Part shown: positions 1 to 8,120 of the stretch, piece after piece
Numbering within the stretch: the first letter of the stretch is position 1
How the letters are laid out: each line of letters begins with the position of its first letter
NCBI GenBank assembly: GCA_040414485.1
Contig: JBEDUK010000072.1
Location: forward strand, 1-64,000
DNA length: 64,000 nucleotides
Source: JBEDUK01 sp040414485
Lineage (GTDB): Bacteria; Actinomycetota; UBA4738
Reading direction: 5' to 3'
Position numbers and translations under genes: made by a program
Notes under the pieces: model-generated
Seen by the model: only the letters and a program-made list of their open reading frames with translations
The model's database searches: none
What the model was told of the DNA's origin: nothing

Positions 1-90
1 CGGGCGCGGGTCAGCCGAGGGCTCCGACGCCTTGGGCGGTTGTTGGCGCCGGAGCGCGAGGGACTTCTGGACGGAGGCTGGATCGAATGA
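1..90 (+). CDS. ECF-type sigma factor, C-terminal end (partial)
   Basis: Frame 1 is open from the window edge to a TGA at 88-90 and encodes 29 residues beginning RARVSRGLRRLGRLL. That pattern (K/R-x-R-x-S/x-R-G-L-x-R-L-R-x-L) is typical of the last helix of sigma-70 region 4 in ECF sigma factors. The next gene's ATG overlaps this stop as ATGA, which is the usual arrangement of a sigma factor and its membrane partner. Only the tail is visible, so the family is inferred from a short motif plus context. It could instead be another short basic C-terminus. Confidence 0.5.
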   Translation, partial: RARVSRGLRRLGRLLAPEREGLLDGGWIE

Positions 91-1232
91 CGACGGACAT
101 CGCGTACCTGGACGACCTGCGGACCGACCTGCTCGACGTGGCGCAGCGAGAGACGATCCTCCGCGAGGCACCCGCCCTGGGCGCCACGTCGAAGCGGCAG
201 CCTGCGCGACGCGCAACGCGTCGATCGAGCCGGCGGCCGAAGCGTCGGCTGGTCTTTGCCGCCGCGGCGGCGATCTTCATCACGCTGGCCGGAGTGATCG
301 GATACCTCGCGACGCGGCAAGGCGATCCATTCGCGCCCCGCTCCAGGATCGAGGCGATCCCCGGAATCGTCGCCGGCCCGCGGCTGCCACTTCGGCCGGT
401 TGACGCACCGTCGCATGCTCCTTTCGGAGCGCCGTACGGGTCCCTGGATCCGGGCGCCAGCGCAGGGGGCGCCGTGCGGGGCGGCCTCGGTTTCGCTGGT
501 TCGAAGGACTTGTCGATAGCGAGCCCGCAGCCAGGAGATCCGAGCACCCCGCTGGTCGGACCGCTGATCGTGAAGACGGCCGACCTCTCGCTCGTCGTTC
601 AGCGCGGCCACTTCGTCGACGCGTTCAACAAGGCGACCGCCGTCGCCGCTCCGCTCGGGGGATTCGTCTCCTCTTCTTCGAGCGTCGGCGTGACAACGCA
701 CTCGGGAAGCCTGACCATCCGGGTCCCTTCCGAGAACTTCGATCAAGCGCTCGCGGGGCTTCGGAGCATCGGCCGGGTCGAGGCCCAGACCGTGCACGGC
801 GACGACGTCACCGCGCAGTACGTCGACCTGAATGCGCGCTTGACCACTTGGGAGTCGCAGGAGCAGGCCCTGCTGAAGCTCATGGCGAAGGCGACGACGG
901 TCGCCGAGACGCTTCGCGTACAGAGCCAACTCCAACGCGTCCAGCTCACCATCGAGCAGCTCAAGGGACAGATCCGCCTGCTCCGCGATCGATCCTCGAA
1001 CGCGACGATCACCGTCAGCATCAGCGAGCCGGCTCCGAAGCCGAGGGTCAGCGTCACGAAGGTGCAGAACCCGAGTTTCGGAACCGGCTTCCGCCGCGCG
1101 CTGGCGGGGCTTCTCAACGTCCTGGTCGCGGTCGTGGTGGGGATCGGCTACCTGATCCCCATCGCGGTGCTGGCGTGGCTCGTCTGGCTCGTCGTCACTC
1201 GGGTCCGTCGCCGCCGGTACGCAACGGCCTGA
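87..1232 (+). CDS. Membrane-anchored DUF4349 protein, possible anti-sigma partner
   Basis: 381 aa. A basic cytoplasmic N-terminus of about 80 residues is followed by a membrane segment (LVFAAAAAIFITLAGVIGYL). Next come a low-complexity linker, an extracytoplasmic DUF4349-type domain (about residues 175-335, including a coiled-coil stretch with LTTWESQEQALLKLM) and a second hydrophobic helix near 345-372 ending in RVRRRR. This order matches DUF4349 proteins. The start is the ATG that overlaps the stop of the upstream sigma gene. The N-terminal DDLRTDLLDVAQRE segment could bind the sigma factor, so a role as its membrane-bound regulator is inferred from the overlap. No enzyme motif is seen. Confidence 0.75.
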   Translation: MTTDIAYLDDLRTDLLDVAQRETILREAPALGATSKRQPARRATRRSSRRPKRRLVFAAAAAIFITLAGVIGYLATRQGDPFAPRSRIEAIPGIVAGPRLPLRPVDAPSHAPFGAPYGSLDPGASAGGAVRGGLGFAGSKDLSIASPQPGDPSTPLVGPLIVKTADLSLVVQRGHFVDAFNKATAVAAPLGGFVSSSSSVGVTTHSGSLTIRVPSENFDQALAGLRSIGRVEAQTVHGDDVTAQYVDLNARLTTWESQEQALLKLMAKATTVAETLRVQSQLQRVQLTIEQLKGQIRLLRDRSSNATITVSISEPAPKPRVSVTKVQNPSFGTGFRRALAGLLNVLVAVVVGIGYLIPIAVLAWLVWLVVTRVRRRRYATA

Positions 1233-1277
1233 GCGGGTCAATTCCGAGACTTCGAACGACCCTGTCCCCCGATAGGG

Positions 1278-1307
1278 TAAACAGGCCATCGGCGCGACCG
1301 GTAGAAT
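1278..1307 (+). promoter_or_regulatory. Candidate promoter of etfBA
   Basis: TAAACA (1278-1283, four of six matches to TTGACA) and TAGAAT (1302-1307, five of six to TATAAT) are separated by 18 bases, about 80 bases before etfB. A small inverted repeat, CCTGT at 1261-1265 with ACAGG at 1281-1285, overlaps the -35 region. The call rests on consensus matching only. Confidence 0.35.
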
Positions 1308-1387
1308 CCGCGGCTGCAACCTACTCCTCGGTAACCCGGCCGCCCAGGCCGCGAGGACCGATTCGACGAAAAGCGAGGGATGCGATC

Positions 1388-2158
1388 GTGAACGTGATCG
1401 TCCTGGCGAAGTACGTCCCGAATCCCAACGGCATGCCGGAGATCGGGGACGACTTCCTGCTCAAACGTGAAGGCGTCGAGGGGGCGATGGACCCCACCGA
1501 CGAGTACGGCGTGGAGGCCGGCCTGCGGCTGGTCGAGAAGGCCGGCGAGGGCGAGGTCACCCTGGTTTCGATGGGGCCCGAGCCAGCCGTGGCCGGGATC
1601 CGCAAGGGGCTGTCGATGGGCGCGCACGGGGCGGTCGTGGTCACGGATCCGGCGCTGCGCGGCGCCGACGCTCTGGTGACGGCGAGGGTGCTCGCCGCGG
1701 CCATCGGCCGCCGCCAGTACGACGTGGTGATCTCCGGCGTCGAATCGACCGACGGCTACACGGGCACGATGCCGATGGTGCTGGCCCGGCTGCTGGGGAT
1801 CCCGAGCGTCACGTTCGCGCGCAGCCTCGACGTCGACGGCGGCACCCTGAAGGCAGAGCGTCAGACCGAAGCCGGGTACGCGGACGTCGAGGCCCCGCTT
1901 CCGGCCCTGGTGACGGTGACGGCCGGCGTGGGCGAGCCGCGCTACCCTACCCTCAAGGGCATCATGGGGGCGAAGTCCAAGCCCGTCGAGAACCTGACGA
2001 CCGGCGACCTGGGGTTGACAGCCGGTGACCTCGGTTCGTCGCAGAAGGTCACCGGCGTCACGGCGGCGCCGGAGAAGGCAGCCGGCCAGATCGTGGAGGA
2101 CGACGGCTCGGGCGCGGAGCGCATCGCGGCGTTCCTGCAGGAAGCGAAGGTGATCTAG
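1388..2158 (+). CDS. etfB: Electron transfer flavoprotein, beta subunit
   Basis: 256 aa from a GTG at 1388, preceded by GAGGGA seven bases upstream; a longer open frame exists but the family begins here (MNVIVLAKYVPN). It forms the EtfAB heterodimer that carries electrons from acyl-CoA and related dehydrogenases to the respiratory chain. The early DPTDEYGVEAGLRLVE segment, the SMGPEPA loop and the SGVESTDGYTGTMP AMP-binding segment are characteristic of EtfB. The stop is two bases before etfA, so the two are co-transcribed. An acyl-CoA dehydrogenase that could use it is encoded at the far end of the window. Confidence 0.95.
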   Translation: MNVIVLAKYVPNPNGMPEIGDDFLLKREGVEGAMDPTDEYGVEAGLRLVEKAGEGEVTLVSMGPEPAVAGIRKGLSMGAHGAVVVTDPALRGADALVTARVLAAAIGRRQYDVVISGVESTDGYTGTMPMVLARLLGIPSVTFARSLDVDGGTLKAERQTEAGYADVEAPLPALVTVTAGVGEPRYPTLKGIMGAKSKPVENLTTGDLGLTAGDLGSSQKVTGVTAAPEKAAGQIVEDDGSGAERIAAFLQEAKVI

Positions 2159-2160
2159 CC

Positions 2161-3126
2161 ATGGCGGCGGTGTGGATCTATGCGGACGTCGCGGCCGACG
2201 GTACCGCGGACGCTTCGGCGCTGGAACTGCTGACGAAGGCCCGGTCGCTCGGCGGCGACGCCGTGGAGGCGGTCGCGCTGGGTCCGGGTGCGACGCAGGC
2301 GGCCGTGACGCTCGGCGAGTTCGGGGCGTCGACCGTCTACGCGAGCGACGACGCGGTGTTCGCCGAGTACGTGGGCGATCCGGCGGCGCACGTGCTGGAG
2401 TCCCTCGTGGCCGAACACCACCCGAGCCTCATCCTGTTCGCCACGTCTTACACCTCCCGGGATGTCGCCGGGCGACTCTCAGCGGCGCTCGGCCTGGCGC
2501 TCATGAGCAACGCCACCGATGTGTCCGGGCCGGATTCGGCGCAGACGCAGATCTTCGGCGGAACCCGAATCGTGGACGTCGCCCTGGAGGGTCCCGAACC
2601 GCGCCTGGTGCTGGTCAGGCCGAAGTCGTTCGCGCCGGAGCCGTCGGGTGGAAGCGCGCAGGTCGTGCAGGTGAGCGCCGACGTCCCGGAGGACGCCAAG
2701 CGGGTGAGGGTTCTGGCGAAGCACGAGGAGGCCGCGAGCGGCCCTCGGATCGAGGACGCGAAGGTGGTCATCTCCGGCGGCCGAGGGCTTGGCGAAGCCG
2801 GGAACTTCGCGCTCCTGGACGACCTCGCGGCGTCGATCGGAAATGCCGCCGTGGGCGCTTCTCGAGCGGTGGTGGACGCCGGCTGGGTTCCGTACTCCTA
2901 CCAGGTGGGCCAGACCGGCAAGACGGTCAAGCCCGAGGTCTACATCGCGGTGGGCATCTCCGGGGCGATCCAGCACCTGGTGGGGATGAAGGAATCGAAG
3001 CGCATCGTGGCGATCAACAAGGACCCGGACGCGCCGATCTTCTCGTACGCGGACCTGGGGATCGTGGGCGACGCTCTCAAGATCCTTCCGAAGCTGACGG
3101 AGGAGATCCGGGCCCGCAAGGGCTGA
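2161..3126 (+). CDS. etfA: Electron transfer flavoprotein, alpha subunit
   Basis: 321 aa, the usual EtfA length. The N-terminal domain covers about residues 1-190. The C-terminal FAD-binding domain carries ISGGRGLGEAGNF, SRAVVDAGWVPYSYQVGQTGKTVKPEVYIAVGISGAIQH (read in pieces across residues 235-280) and NKDPDAPIFSYADLGIVGD, all hallmark FAD contacts. It starts two bases after etfB. It partners EtfB in transferring electrons from dehydrogenases to the quinone pool via ETF:quinone oxidoreductase, which is not in this window. Confidence 0.95.
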   Translation: MAAVWIYADVAADGTADASALELLTKARSLGGDAVEAVALGPGATQAAVTLGEFGASTVYASDDAVFAEYVGDPAAHVLESLVAEHHPSLILFATSYTSRDVAGRLSAALGLALMSNATDVSGPDSAQTQIFGGTRIVDVALEGPEPRLVLVRPKSFAPEPSGGSAQVVQVSADVPEDAKRVRVLAKHEEAASGPRIEDAKVVISGGRGLGEAGNFALLDDLAASIGNAAVGASRAVVDAGWVPYSYQVGQTGKTVKPEVYIAVGISGAIQHLVGMKESKRIVAINKDPDAPIFSYADLGIVGDALKILPKLTEEIRARKG

Positions 3127-3145
3127 CCGCGCGCCGCGGCCGGGC

Positions 3146-4513
3146 TCAGCAGGGCTGCAGCGTCAACACCTGGAACCGGTCCCACGGGAGATTCGTCAGG
3201 CTGGGGTGCTTGTCGCTCGACATGCCGACCTTCGCCCAGGCGTCGTAGCCGCGGTCCAGGTTCGGCTCGCCCCGCAGCGTGATGTTCGCGTCCAGGTCGG
3301 TGACGTACGCACCGTACTGCTGGAGCGCCACCGCCACGACCTTCTCCCACCCCGGCCACGGCTGGGCGGCGACGTCGAACGAGGGCGACAATCGGATGCG
3401 CGCGCCCAGCGGGAGTGCGTCCGGGTCGTGCGCATAGCGGTCGCCCTGCGGAGCCCAGTTGTTGGTGGCCGGACAGGCCAGGTAGTCCGCGCGCACGTGC
3501 GGCATGGAGATCACCAGCGCGTGGTCGATGTGGCCCTGCGCGATCTCCTCGGGACGGATCACGCCGCCCCATTCGTCGAAGCCGGCGGCCACGCCACCGC
3601 CGCCGCAGTGCTGGCCGAGCCCGCACGCGGCGCCCCATCGGGCGGGCGTGACCGAGCGCGATCCGGCGGTCCACGTATCGCTCGCAGGGTCGTAGACCGC
3701 CTGCCACATGTCGAGCTCCCGGTTCGTCCGCGGGTCGTACACGGCGAGGTGACCGTCGGAGCCGGTGCTGGGCTGCGCGTATCTCGGGATGCGGAAGCTG
3801 ACCTGCGTGCCGCAGTCGAACTTCACGCAGCCGATCCGGTAGCGCTTGCTGTGCCGGCCGGCGTACGCCAGCGGGATGCCCCACTGGTCGTCGTTGTCGA
3901 TGACCGTGTGATCGCGCCACGGCAGGATCGATGACGCGATCATCCGCGCGGAGTCGGGATCGAGCGGCGCGTTCGGGCCGATCGGCACGTTCCAGAAGCT
4001 GGACTTCGAATAGAACCGGCGCACCGTGCTCCCGCTCGACGCGGTCGCCGCGGTGACGGTGGCGGTGCCGATCGGGTGCCTGGCCCGGTCACGCGCGACG
4101 ACCGTGTACGAGTACGTCGTGCCCGGCCACAGCAGGTGGTCGGTGTACGTCGGGGCGCCCTTCGAAGGAAACGCGTCGATCAGACGGCCGTCGCGTGTGA
4201 TCTGGATCCGGGCCGTCCCTGCCGGCGGGTTCCATCGAATGGTGATCCAGGACGAACCGGCGGCAACCGGGAACGCGAAGGCTGGATCCACCGGCGCGGG
4301 CGCCGCGACGAGACTGCTTTCGGGCGCAAGGCCATCCATCGACGCAACGGGCCGGGCGGAGCCGATCGGTCCCGCTGCGGCTCCGAGTGGAACGCCTCCC
4401 GCAGCCACCAGGACGCCGGCCGCGACCAGGCGAACCAGGCGACGAAGACTCGGACGGCGGATGCCGCCGTCGCCAACGCCGACGGCGGATGGATTCCGGT
4501 TCGAGCGGCCCAT
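3146..4513 (-). CDS. Secreted protein of unknown family, paralogue of the gene at 10058
   Basis: 455 aa from the ATG at 4513 (GGGGGA just upstream); an in-frame TTG four codons earlier is less likely. The N-terminus is basic then hydrophobic (LVRLVAAGVLVAAGGVPL) and reads as a signal peptide. A fibronectin-III-like module (about 85-165) precedes a domain of some 280 residues beginning FYSKSSFWN. This domain holds conserved cysteines (IGC, DCG, CGLGQHC, ACPA, terminal QPC) and the segment RPEEIAQGHIDHAL. The protein at 10058 has the same domain order and most of these motifs. I do not recognise the family. The histidine/aspartate-rich core and polysaccharide neighbours would suit a wall- or glycan-acting protein, but that is inference. 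Confidence 0.8.
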   Translation of the reverse strand: MGRSNRNPSAVGVGDGGIRRPSLRRLVRLVAAGVLVAAGGVPLGAAAGPIGSARPVASMDGLAPESSLVAAPAPVDPAFAFPVAAGSSWITIRWNPPAGTARIQITRDGRLIDAFPSKGAPTYTDHLLWPGTTYSYTVVARDRARHPIGTATVTAATASSGSTVRRFYSKSSFWNVPIGPNAPLDPDSARMIASSILPWRDHTVIDNDDQWGIPLAYAGRHSKRYRIGCVKFDCGTQVSFRIPRYAQPSTGSDGHLAVYDPRTNRELDMWQAVYDPASDTWTAGSRSVTPARWGAACGLGQHCGGGGVAAGFDEWGGVIRPEEIAQGHIDHALVISMPHVRADYLACPATNNWAPQGDRYAHDPDALPLGARIRLSPSFDVAAQPWPGWEKVVAVALQQYGAYVTDLDANITLRGEPNLDRGYDAWAKVGMSSDKHPSLTNLPWDRFQVLTLQPC

Positions 4514-4528
4514 GCGATCCCCCAACCA

Positions 4529-4555
4529 TTCGAGTACCCCGAACGGGTTCGAGTA
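4529..4555 (-). promoter_or_regulatory. Direct repeat upstream of the secreted-protein gene
   Basis: TTCGAGTA occurs at 4529-4536 and again at 4548-4555, 19 bases apart (close to two helical turns), with the small dyad CCCGAACGGG between them. It ends 16 bases before the ATG at 4513. It may be an operator or simply part of the leader; no promoter consensus is clear. Confidence 0.25.
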
Positions 4556-4714
4556 TCCGCACGATGGGGGACGTTTCCATCCGCCAACTGGGGTCGAACG
4601 CTAGGCCGAAAGGCTGCATTTGACGTGCGCCGAAATGGCCGCTCCTGGGAGGCAAAGGTCACTCGAGCTCAGGTGCCCTGACGCGAGGGGGTTGCGAGGA
4701 CAGTCGGCAGCCGG

Positions 4715-6412
4715 TCAGTTCGCGCTGCTGCCGTGGACGAATCCGACGAGGCTCGGGGACCGTCGCGGGCGCTTTCCGCCCAGTCGCGTCCGGCCGGCGC
4801 CGTCGTCCGAACCAGACGCGCCGTTCGCGCCGCCGGTGGGCTGGGCGTCGTAGCCGTACCCGTAGTAGTGGAACGGGTACCCGTGCGTCTGGTTCGCGTC
4901 GTAGTTGTTGTACACGACCCCCAGGATCCGGGCGCCCGCGGTCTCGAGTTGCACGCGGGTCTGCGAGATGGCCGAGCGCTTCGTGTGCTCGCCGTCGACG
5001 ACCATGATCACGCCGTCGGCCACGCCGGAGAGGATCGACGCGTCGGCCACCGCGAGCACCGGGGGTGTGTCGATCAACACGAGATCGGCCACCGCCTTGA
5101 GCCCGTCGATCAATGCGCGGCATCGGGGGCCGGACAGCAACTGCGCGGGGTTCTTCGGCGCTGAGCCCGAGCCGAGCACGCGAAGATTGATCACGCCCTG
5201 GTCCGGCATGAGGGTCCAGGGATCTTCGATGTTCCCGATCAGGACGTCCGAGAGCCCACGCGACTCGTTGACGCCCAGGAACCGCGCCACGCGCGGCTTC
5301 CGAAGGTCGGCAGAGATCAGGACGACCTTCCGTCCCGACTGCGCGAGGGCGACGGCCAGGTTCGCGGACGTGGTGCTCTTTCCTTCGCCGGACAGCGAAC
5401 TGGTCACCATGATCACGCGGAGGTCCTCGCGCGCGGCCATGAACAGCACGTTCGTTGCGAGCGTCCGATACGCCTCGGCCGCCGGGCTCTTCGGCTCTGT
5501 CGCCATGACCAGGCGCGTCTCCTCCTTGTGCCGCCAGGTCGCGACCTTCGGCACGACCGCCAGCACGGGCGCGCCGGCGCGCTCCTCGAGGTCGTGCCGG
5601 TCCTTCACCCGGTCGTCGAGCCGCTCCCGGAGGAAGGCGAACGCGACGCCGAGCAGCAGCCCCGCCGCGATCGCGAGCACGGCGTCGGCCGGCTTGTTCG
5701 GGCTGACCGGCGAGGAGGGGGCCTCCGCATGCTGGATGACCTCGGCGGCCGATTGCACCGTTGACGCGGTCGACTGCAGGTCCGCCAGGCGCTGCTGCAG
5801 GACTCCCATCTGAGCCAACAGAGATGCGAACCGCTGGTTCGCGAGCACGTCCTTCTCGCTCGTGCCTCCGGACGCGGACTGCGACTGGAGCGAGTCGATC
5901 TGTGTCTGGACACCGGCGATTCGCTTCTCGAGCGCCTCGGCGGCCACCTGGAACTGGTTGAGCGTCTGCTGGGTCCGGTACTGCGCGTACGTGTCGGCGA
6001 ACGCGTTCGCGATCGCTGCCGCCGTCTTCGGGTCGGGGCTTCGGTAGCCGACATCGAGCACCTGTGTCGTTCCAACGACCTGCACGCTGACGTTCCGAAG
6101 GAGCGCGTCGACCGAATACGCGTCCTTCAGGTTCGTGCGCACGGGCTTCGCGACTGCCTGCGACATGATCACCTGGCGTTCGGTGTTCAGGTCGGGCGCC
6201 TGCGGCACCGCGAACGTCGAGGACCCGAGCGGCTGGATCGGTCGAACGAGCACCTTCGCGTGCCCCTGGTACACGGGGCGCTGGCGGAACGCGAAGAAGG
6301 CCGCCGAGCCGGCCACCACCACCGCGATCAGCAGGATCTCCCACTTCCGGGCACGGAGCACGCCCAGGTACGCGCGAAGGTCGTTCGGGTGATCGGTGCT
6401 CGGGTTGGCCAT
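4715..6412 (-). CDS. Wzz-type chain-length regulator fused to a bacterial tyrosine kinase (polysaccharide co-polymerase)
   Basis: 565 aa from the ATG at 6412 (GGGA upstream); the frame is open further but the family starts MANPSTDHPNDLRAYLGVLRARKW. Residues 8-45 hold the first Wzz membrane segment, followed by an extracytoplasmic coiled-coil domain and a second membrane segment near 235-255. The kinase half has Walker A SGEGKSTTSANLA (about 340), Walker A' VLISADLRKPR and Walker B LVLIDTPPVL (about 442). The tail has a tyrosine cluster YPFHYYGYGYD (510-521), the expected autophosphorylation site. Such proteins set polymer length and control Wzx/Wzy export. It is transcribed away from the phosphoglycosyltransferase gene. 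Confidence 0.92.
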   Translation of the reverse strand: MANPSTDHPNDLRAYLGVLRARKWEILLIAVVVAGSAAFFAFRQRPVYQGHAKVLVRPIQPLGSSTFAVPQAPDLNTERQVIMSQAVAKPVRTNLKDAYSVDALLRNVSVQVVGTTQVLDVGYRSPDPKTAAAIANAFADTYAQYRTQQTLNQFQVAAEALEKRIAGVQTQIDSLQSQSASGGTSEKDVLANQRFASLLAQMGVLQQRLADLQSTASTVQSAAEVIQHAEAPSSPVSPNKPADAVLAIAAGLLLGVAFAFLRERLDDRVKDRHDLEERAGAPVLAVVPKVATWRHKEETRLVMATEPKSPAAEAYRTLATNVLFMAAREDLRVIMVTSSLSGEGKSTTSANLAVALAQSGRKVVLISADLRKPRVARFLGVNESRGLSDVLIGNIEDPWTLMPDQGVINLRVLGSGSAPKNPAQLLSGPRCRALIDGLKAVADLVLIDTPPVLAVADASILSGVADGVIMVVDGEHTKRSAISQTRVQLETAGARILGVVYNNYDANQTHGYPFHYYGYGYDAQPTGGANGASGSDDGAGRTRLGGKRPRRSPSLVGFVHGSSAN

Positions 6413-6635
6413 CCGTTCCCTGCTCCTGTCTTGTGCCGGTCCCGCCTTGGTCGTCCAGGTCCCGCACGAGCGGCCCCCGGCGGGCCGGGACTGAAGGCGT
6501 CGGAGTCGTTCGGACCTCCTTCGACACGAAGGCCGTGTCCCTTGACGCCATTCGGCCGATGACTTGTTCGGTCTTTCGTCTGATGACTGCCCCGGCTGGG
6601 GGCGATTCGTCTCAACCCGCCCTGTCGTCGCTCCG

Positions 6636-8120
6636 ATGGTGGCCGACGAGCCCATGGCTGAACGATCCGACGACCTTCAGACCGCGACCCTGGTCTTCCT
6701 GCCGGGGGCGAACCCCGCATCGGCGGTTGCCGCACGGGCGGTGCGCGCCCCCGGCGCGCTTGCCCGCTATCGCTCGATCGGGCGGTGGATGGCCGTCACG
6801 GATGCGCTCGCGCTGGCGATCGCAGCTGTCGTCGTCGCCCGGCTCCATCCCGCGGCGGCGGCCGGCCTCGCGATCGCCTATCCCCCGCTCCAGTTCACCG
6901 TGCTCGCCGGCTGGCGGTTGTATGCGCCGCACCGGATCCCGCCGTCCGAGGAACTGCGCCGACTGGTCCTCGGCGTGACGATCGGCGTGGCGGCCATCAC
7001 GGTCGCGGCCGCATGGTTGGCGCTCACCGTTCCGCGGTCGTGGATCGCGCTCGCCTGGGCGCTCTCGCTCGCCCTGGTGGGGGCCTCGCACGCCGGGTGG
7101 CGCCGGTGCATCGGCCGCGCCCAGCGCGACGGATCGCTCCGGCTGAAGACGGTCGTGGTCGGAACGAACGACGAAGGGCGTCGGCTGGCACGGGCGATGA
7201 CGGCAGCGCCGCTGGAGGGGTTCGAGCCCATCGGGTTCCTGACGGTGGATCGCCACGTGGTCGACGTGGACGGCTTCCCGGTCCTGGGCTCGCTCGCGGA
7301 CATCGTCAACATAGTTGACGAATCGGGCGCCGATTGCGTGTTCGTCGCCTCGAGCGCCGTGCGGGTGGAGGACGTGGCCTGGCTCGCCCGGGTCCTTCGT
7401 CCCCAGGACGTCGACGTCCGCTTCTCGACGAACCTTCCCGAACTTCTGATCTCCCGCATCTCCCTGCAGCCCGTGGCACAGATCCCCTCGCTCACCGTGC
7501 GGAGGGCACGTCTGACCGGTCCTCAAGCCGCGATCAAGCGGGCGGTGGACGTGTCGCTGGCGGGGTTCCTGCTGGTCTTGACCTCGCCGCTGTGGGCGGC
7601 GATCGCCATGACGATCAAGCTGGGCTCGAAGGGGCCGATCCTGTTCCGGCAGGAGCGGATCGGGGCGCGCGGCGCGCCGTTCACGATGCTCAAGTTCCGC
7701 ACCATGGTCCGCGACGCCGAGGCGCGCCGCCAGGAGGTCGACCACCTCAACGAGGCGACGGGCCCACTGTTCAAGATCCGGCGTGACCCGCGCGTGACGC
7801 GCGTGGGACGGTTCCTGCGCCGTTGCAGCCTGGACGAGCTGCCGCAGCTGCTGAACGTCATCCGAGGCGAGATGAGCCTGGTCGGTCCCCGGCCGCCGCT
7901 CCGGAGCGAGGTCTCGGCGTACGAACGCTGGCACTTCGCCAGACTCGAGGTCCGGCCGGGGATGACCGGTCTGGGCCAGGTCACCGGCCGCAGCGACCGT
8001 TCCTTCGAGGACACGGTCCGCCTGGACGTCTTCTACATCGAGAACTGGTCGCTCACCTACGACCTGTGGATCATGGCGAAGACCATTCCGGCGCTGCTGT
8101 CGGCGAAGGGCGCGTATTGA
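6636..8120 (+). CDS. Polyprenyl glycosylphosphotransferase (WbaP/exopolysaccharide initiating sugar transferase)
   Basis: About 494 aa from the ATG at 6636; in-frame alternatives are the ATG at 6654 and a TTG at 6564, and none has a clear Shine-Dalgarno. Four N-terminal membrane helices are followed by a nucleotide-binding-fold middle domain (TVVVGTNDEGRRLARAM). The C-terminal bacterial sugar transferase domain shows KRAVDVSLAGFLLVLTSPLW, FRQERIGARGAPFTMLKFRTM and LDELPQLLNVIRGEMSLVGPRPP. It transfers a hexose-1-phosphate from a UDP-sugar to undecaprenyl phosphate and so starts the repeat unit. The stop overlaps the ATG of the epimerase gene. Confidence 0.92.
   Translation: MVADEPMAERSDDLQTATLVFLPGANPASAVAARAVRAPGALARYRSIGRWMAVTDALALAIAAVVVARLHPAAAAGLAIAYPPLQFTVLAGWRLYAPHRIPPSEELRRLVLGVTIGVAAITVAAAWLALTVPRSWIALAWALSLALVGASHAGWRRCIGRAQRDGSLRLKTVVVGTNDEGRRLARAMTAAPLEGFEPIGFLTVDRHVVDVDGFPVLGSLADIVNIVDESGADCVFVASSAVRVEDVAWLARVLRPQDVDVRFSTNLPELLISRISLQPVAQIPSLTVRRARLTGPQAAIKRAVDVSLAGFLLVLTSPLWAAIAMTIKLGSKGPILFRQERIGARGAPFTMLKFRTMVRDAEARRQEVDHLNEATGPLFKIRRDPRVTRVGRFLRRCSLDELPQLLNVIRGEMSLVGPRPPLRSEVSAYERWHFARLEVRPGMTGLGQVTGRSDRSFEDTVRLDVFYIENWSLTYDLWIMAKTIPALLSAKGAY

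Noticed and set aside
3127..3160. GC-rich stem after etfA as an intrinsic terminator
   Set aside because: The possible stem is short and imperfect and no T-run follows; it also runs into the end of the convergent gene.
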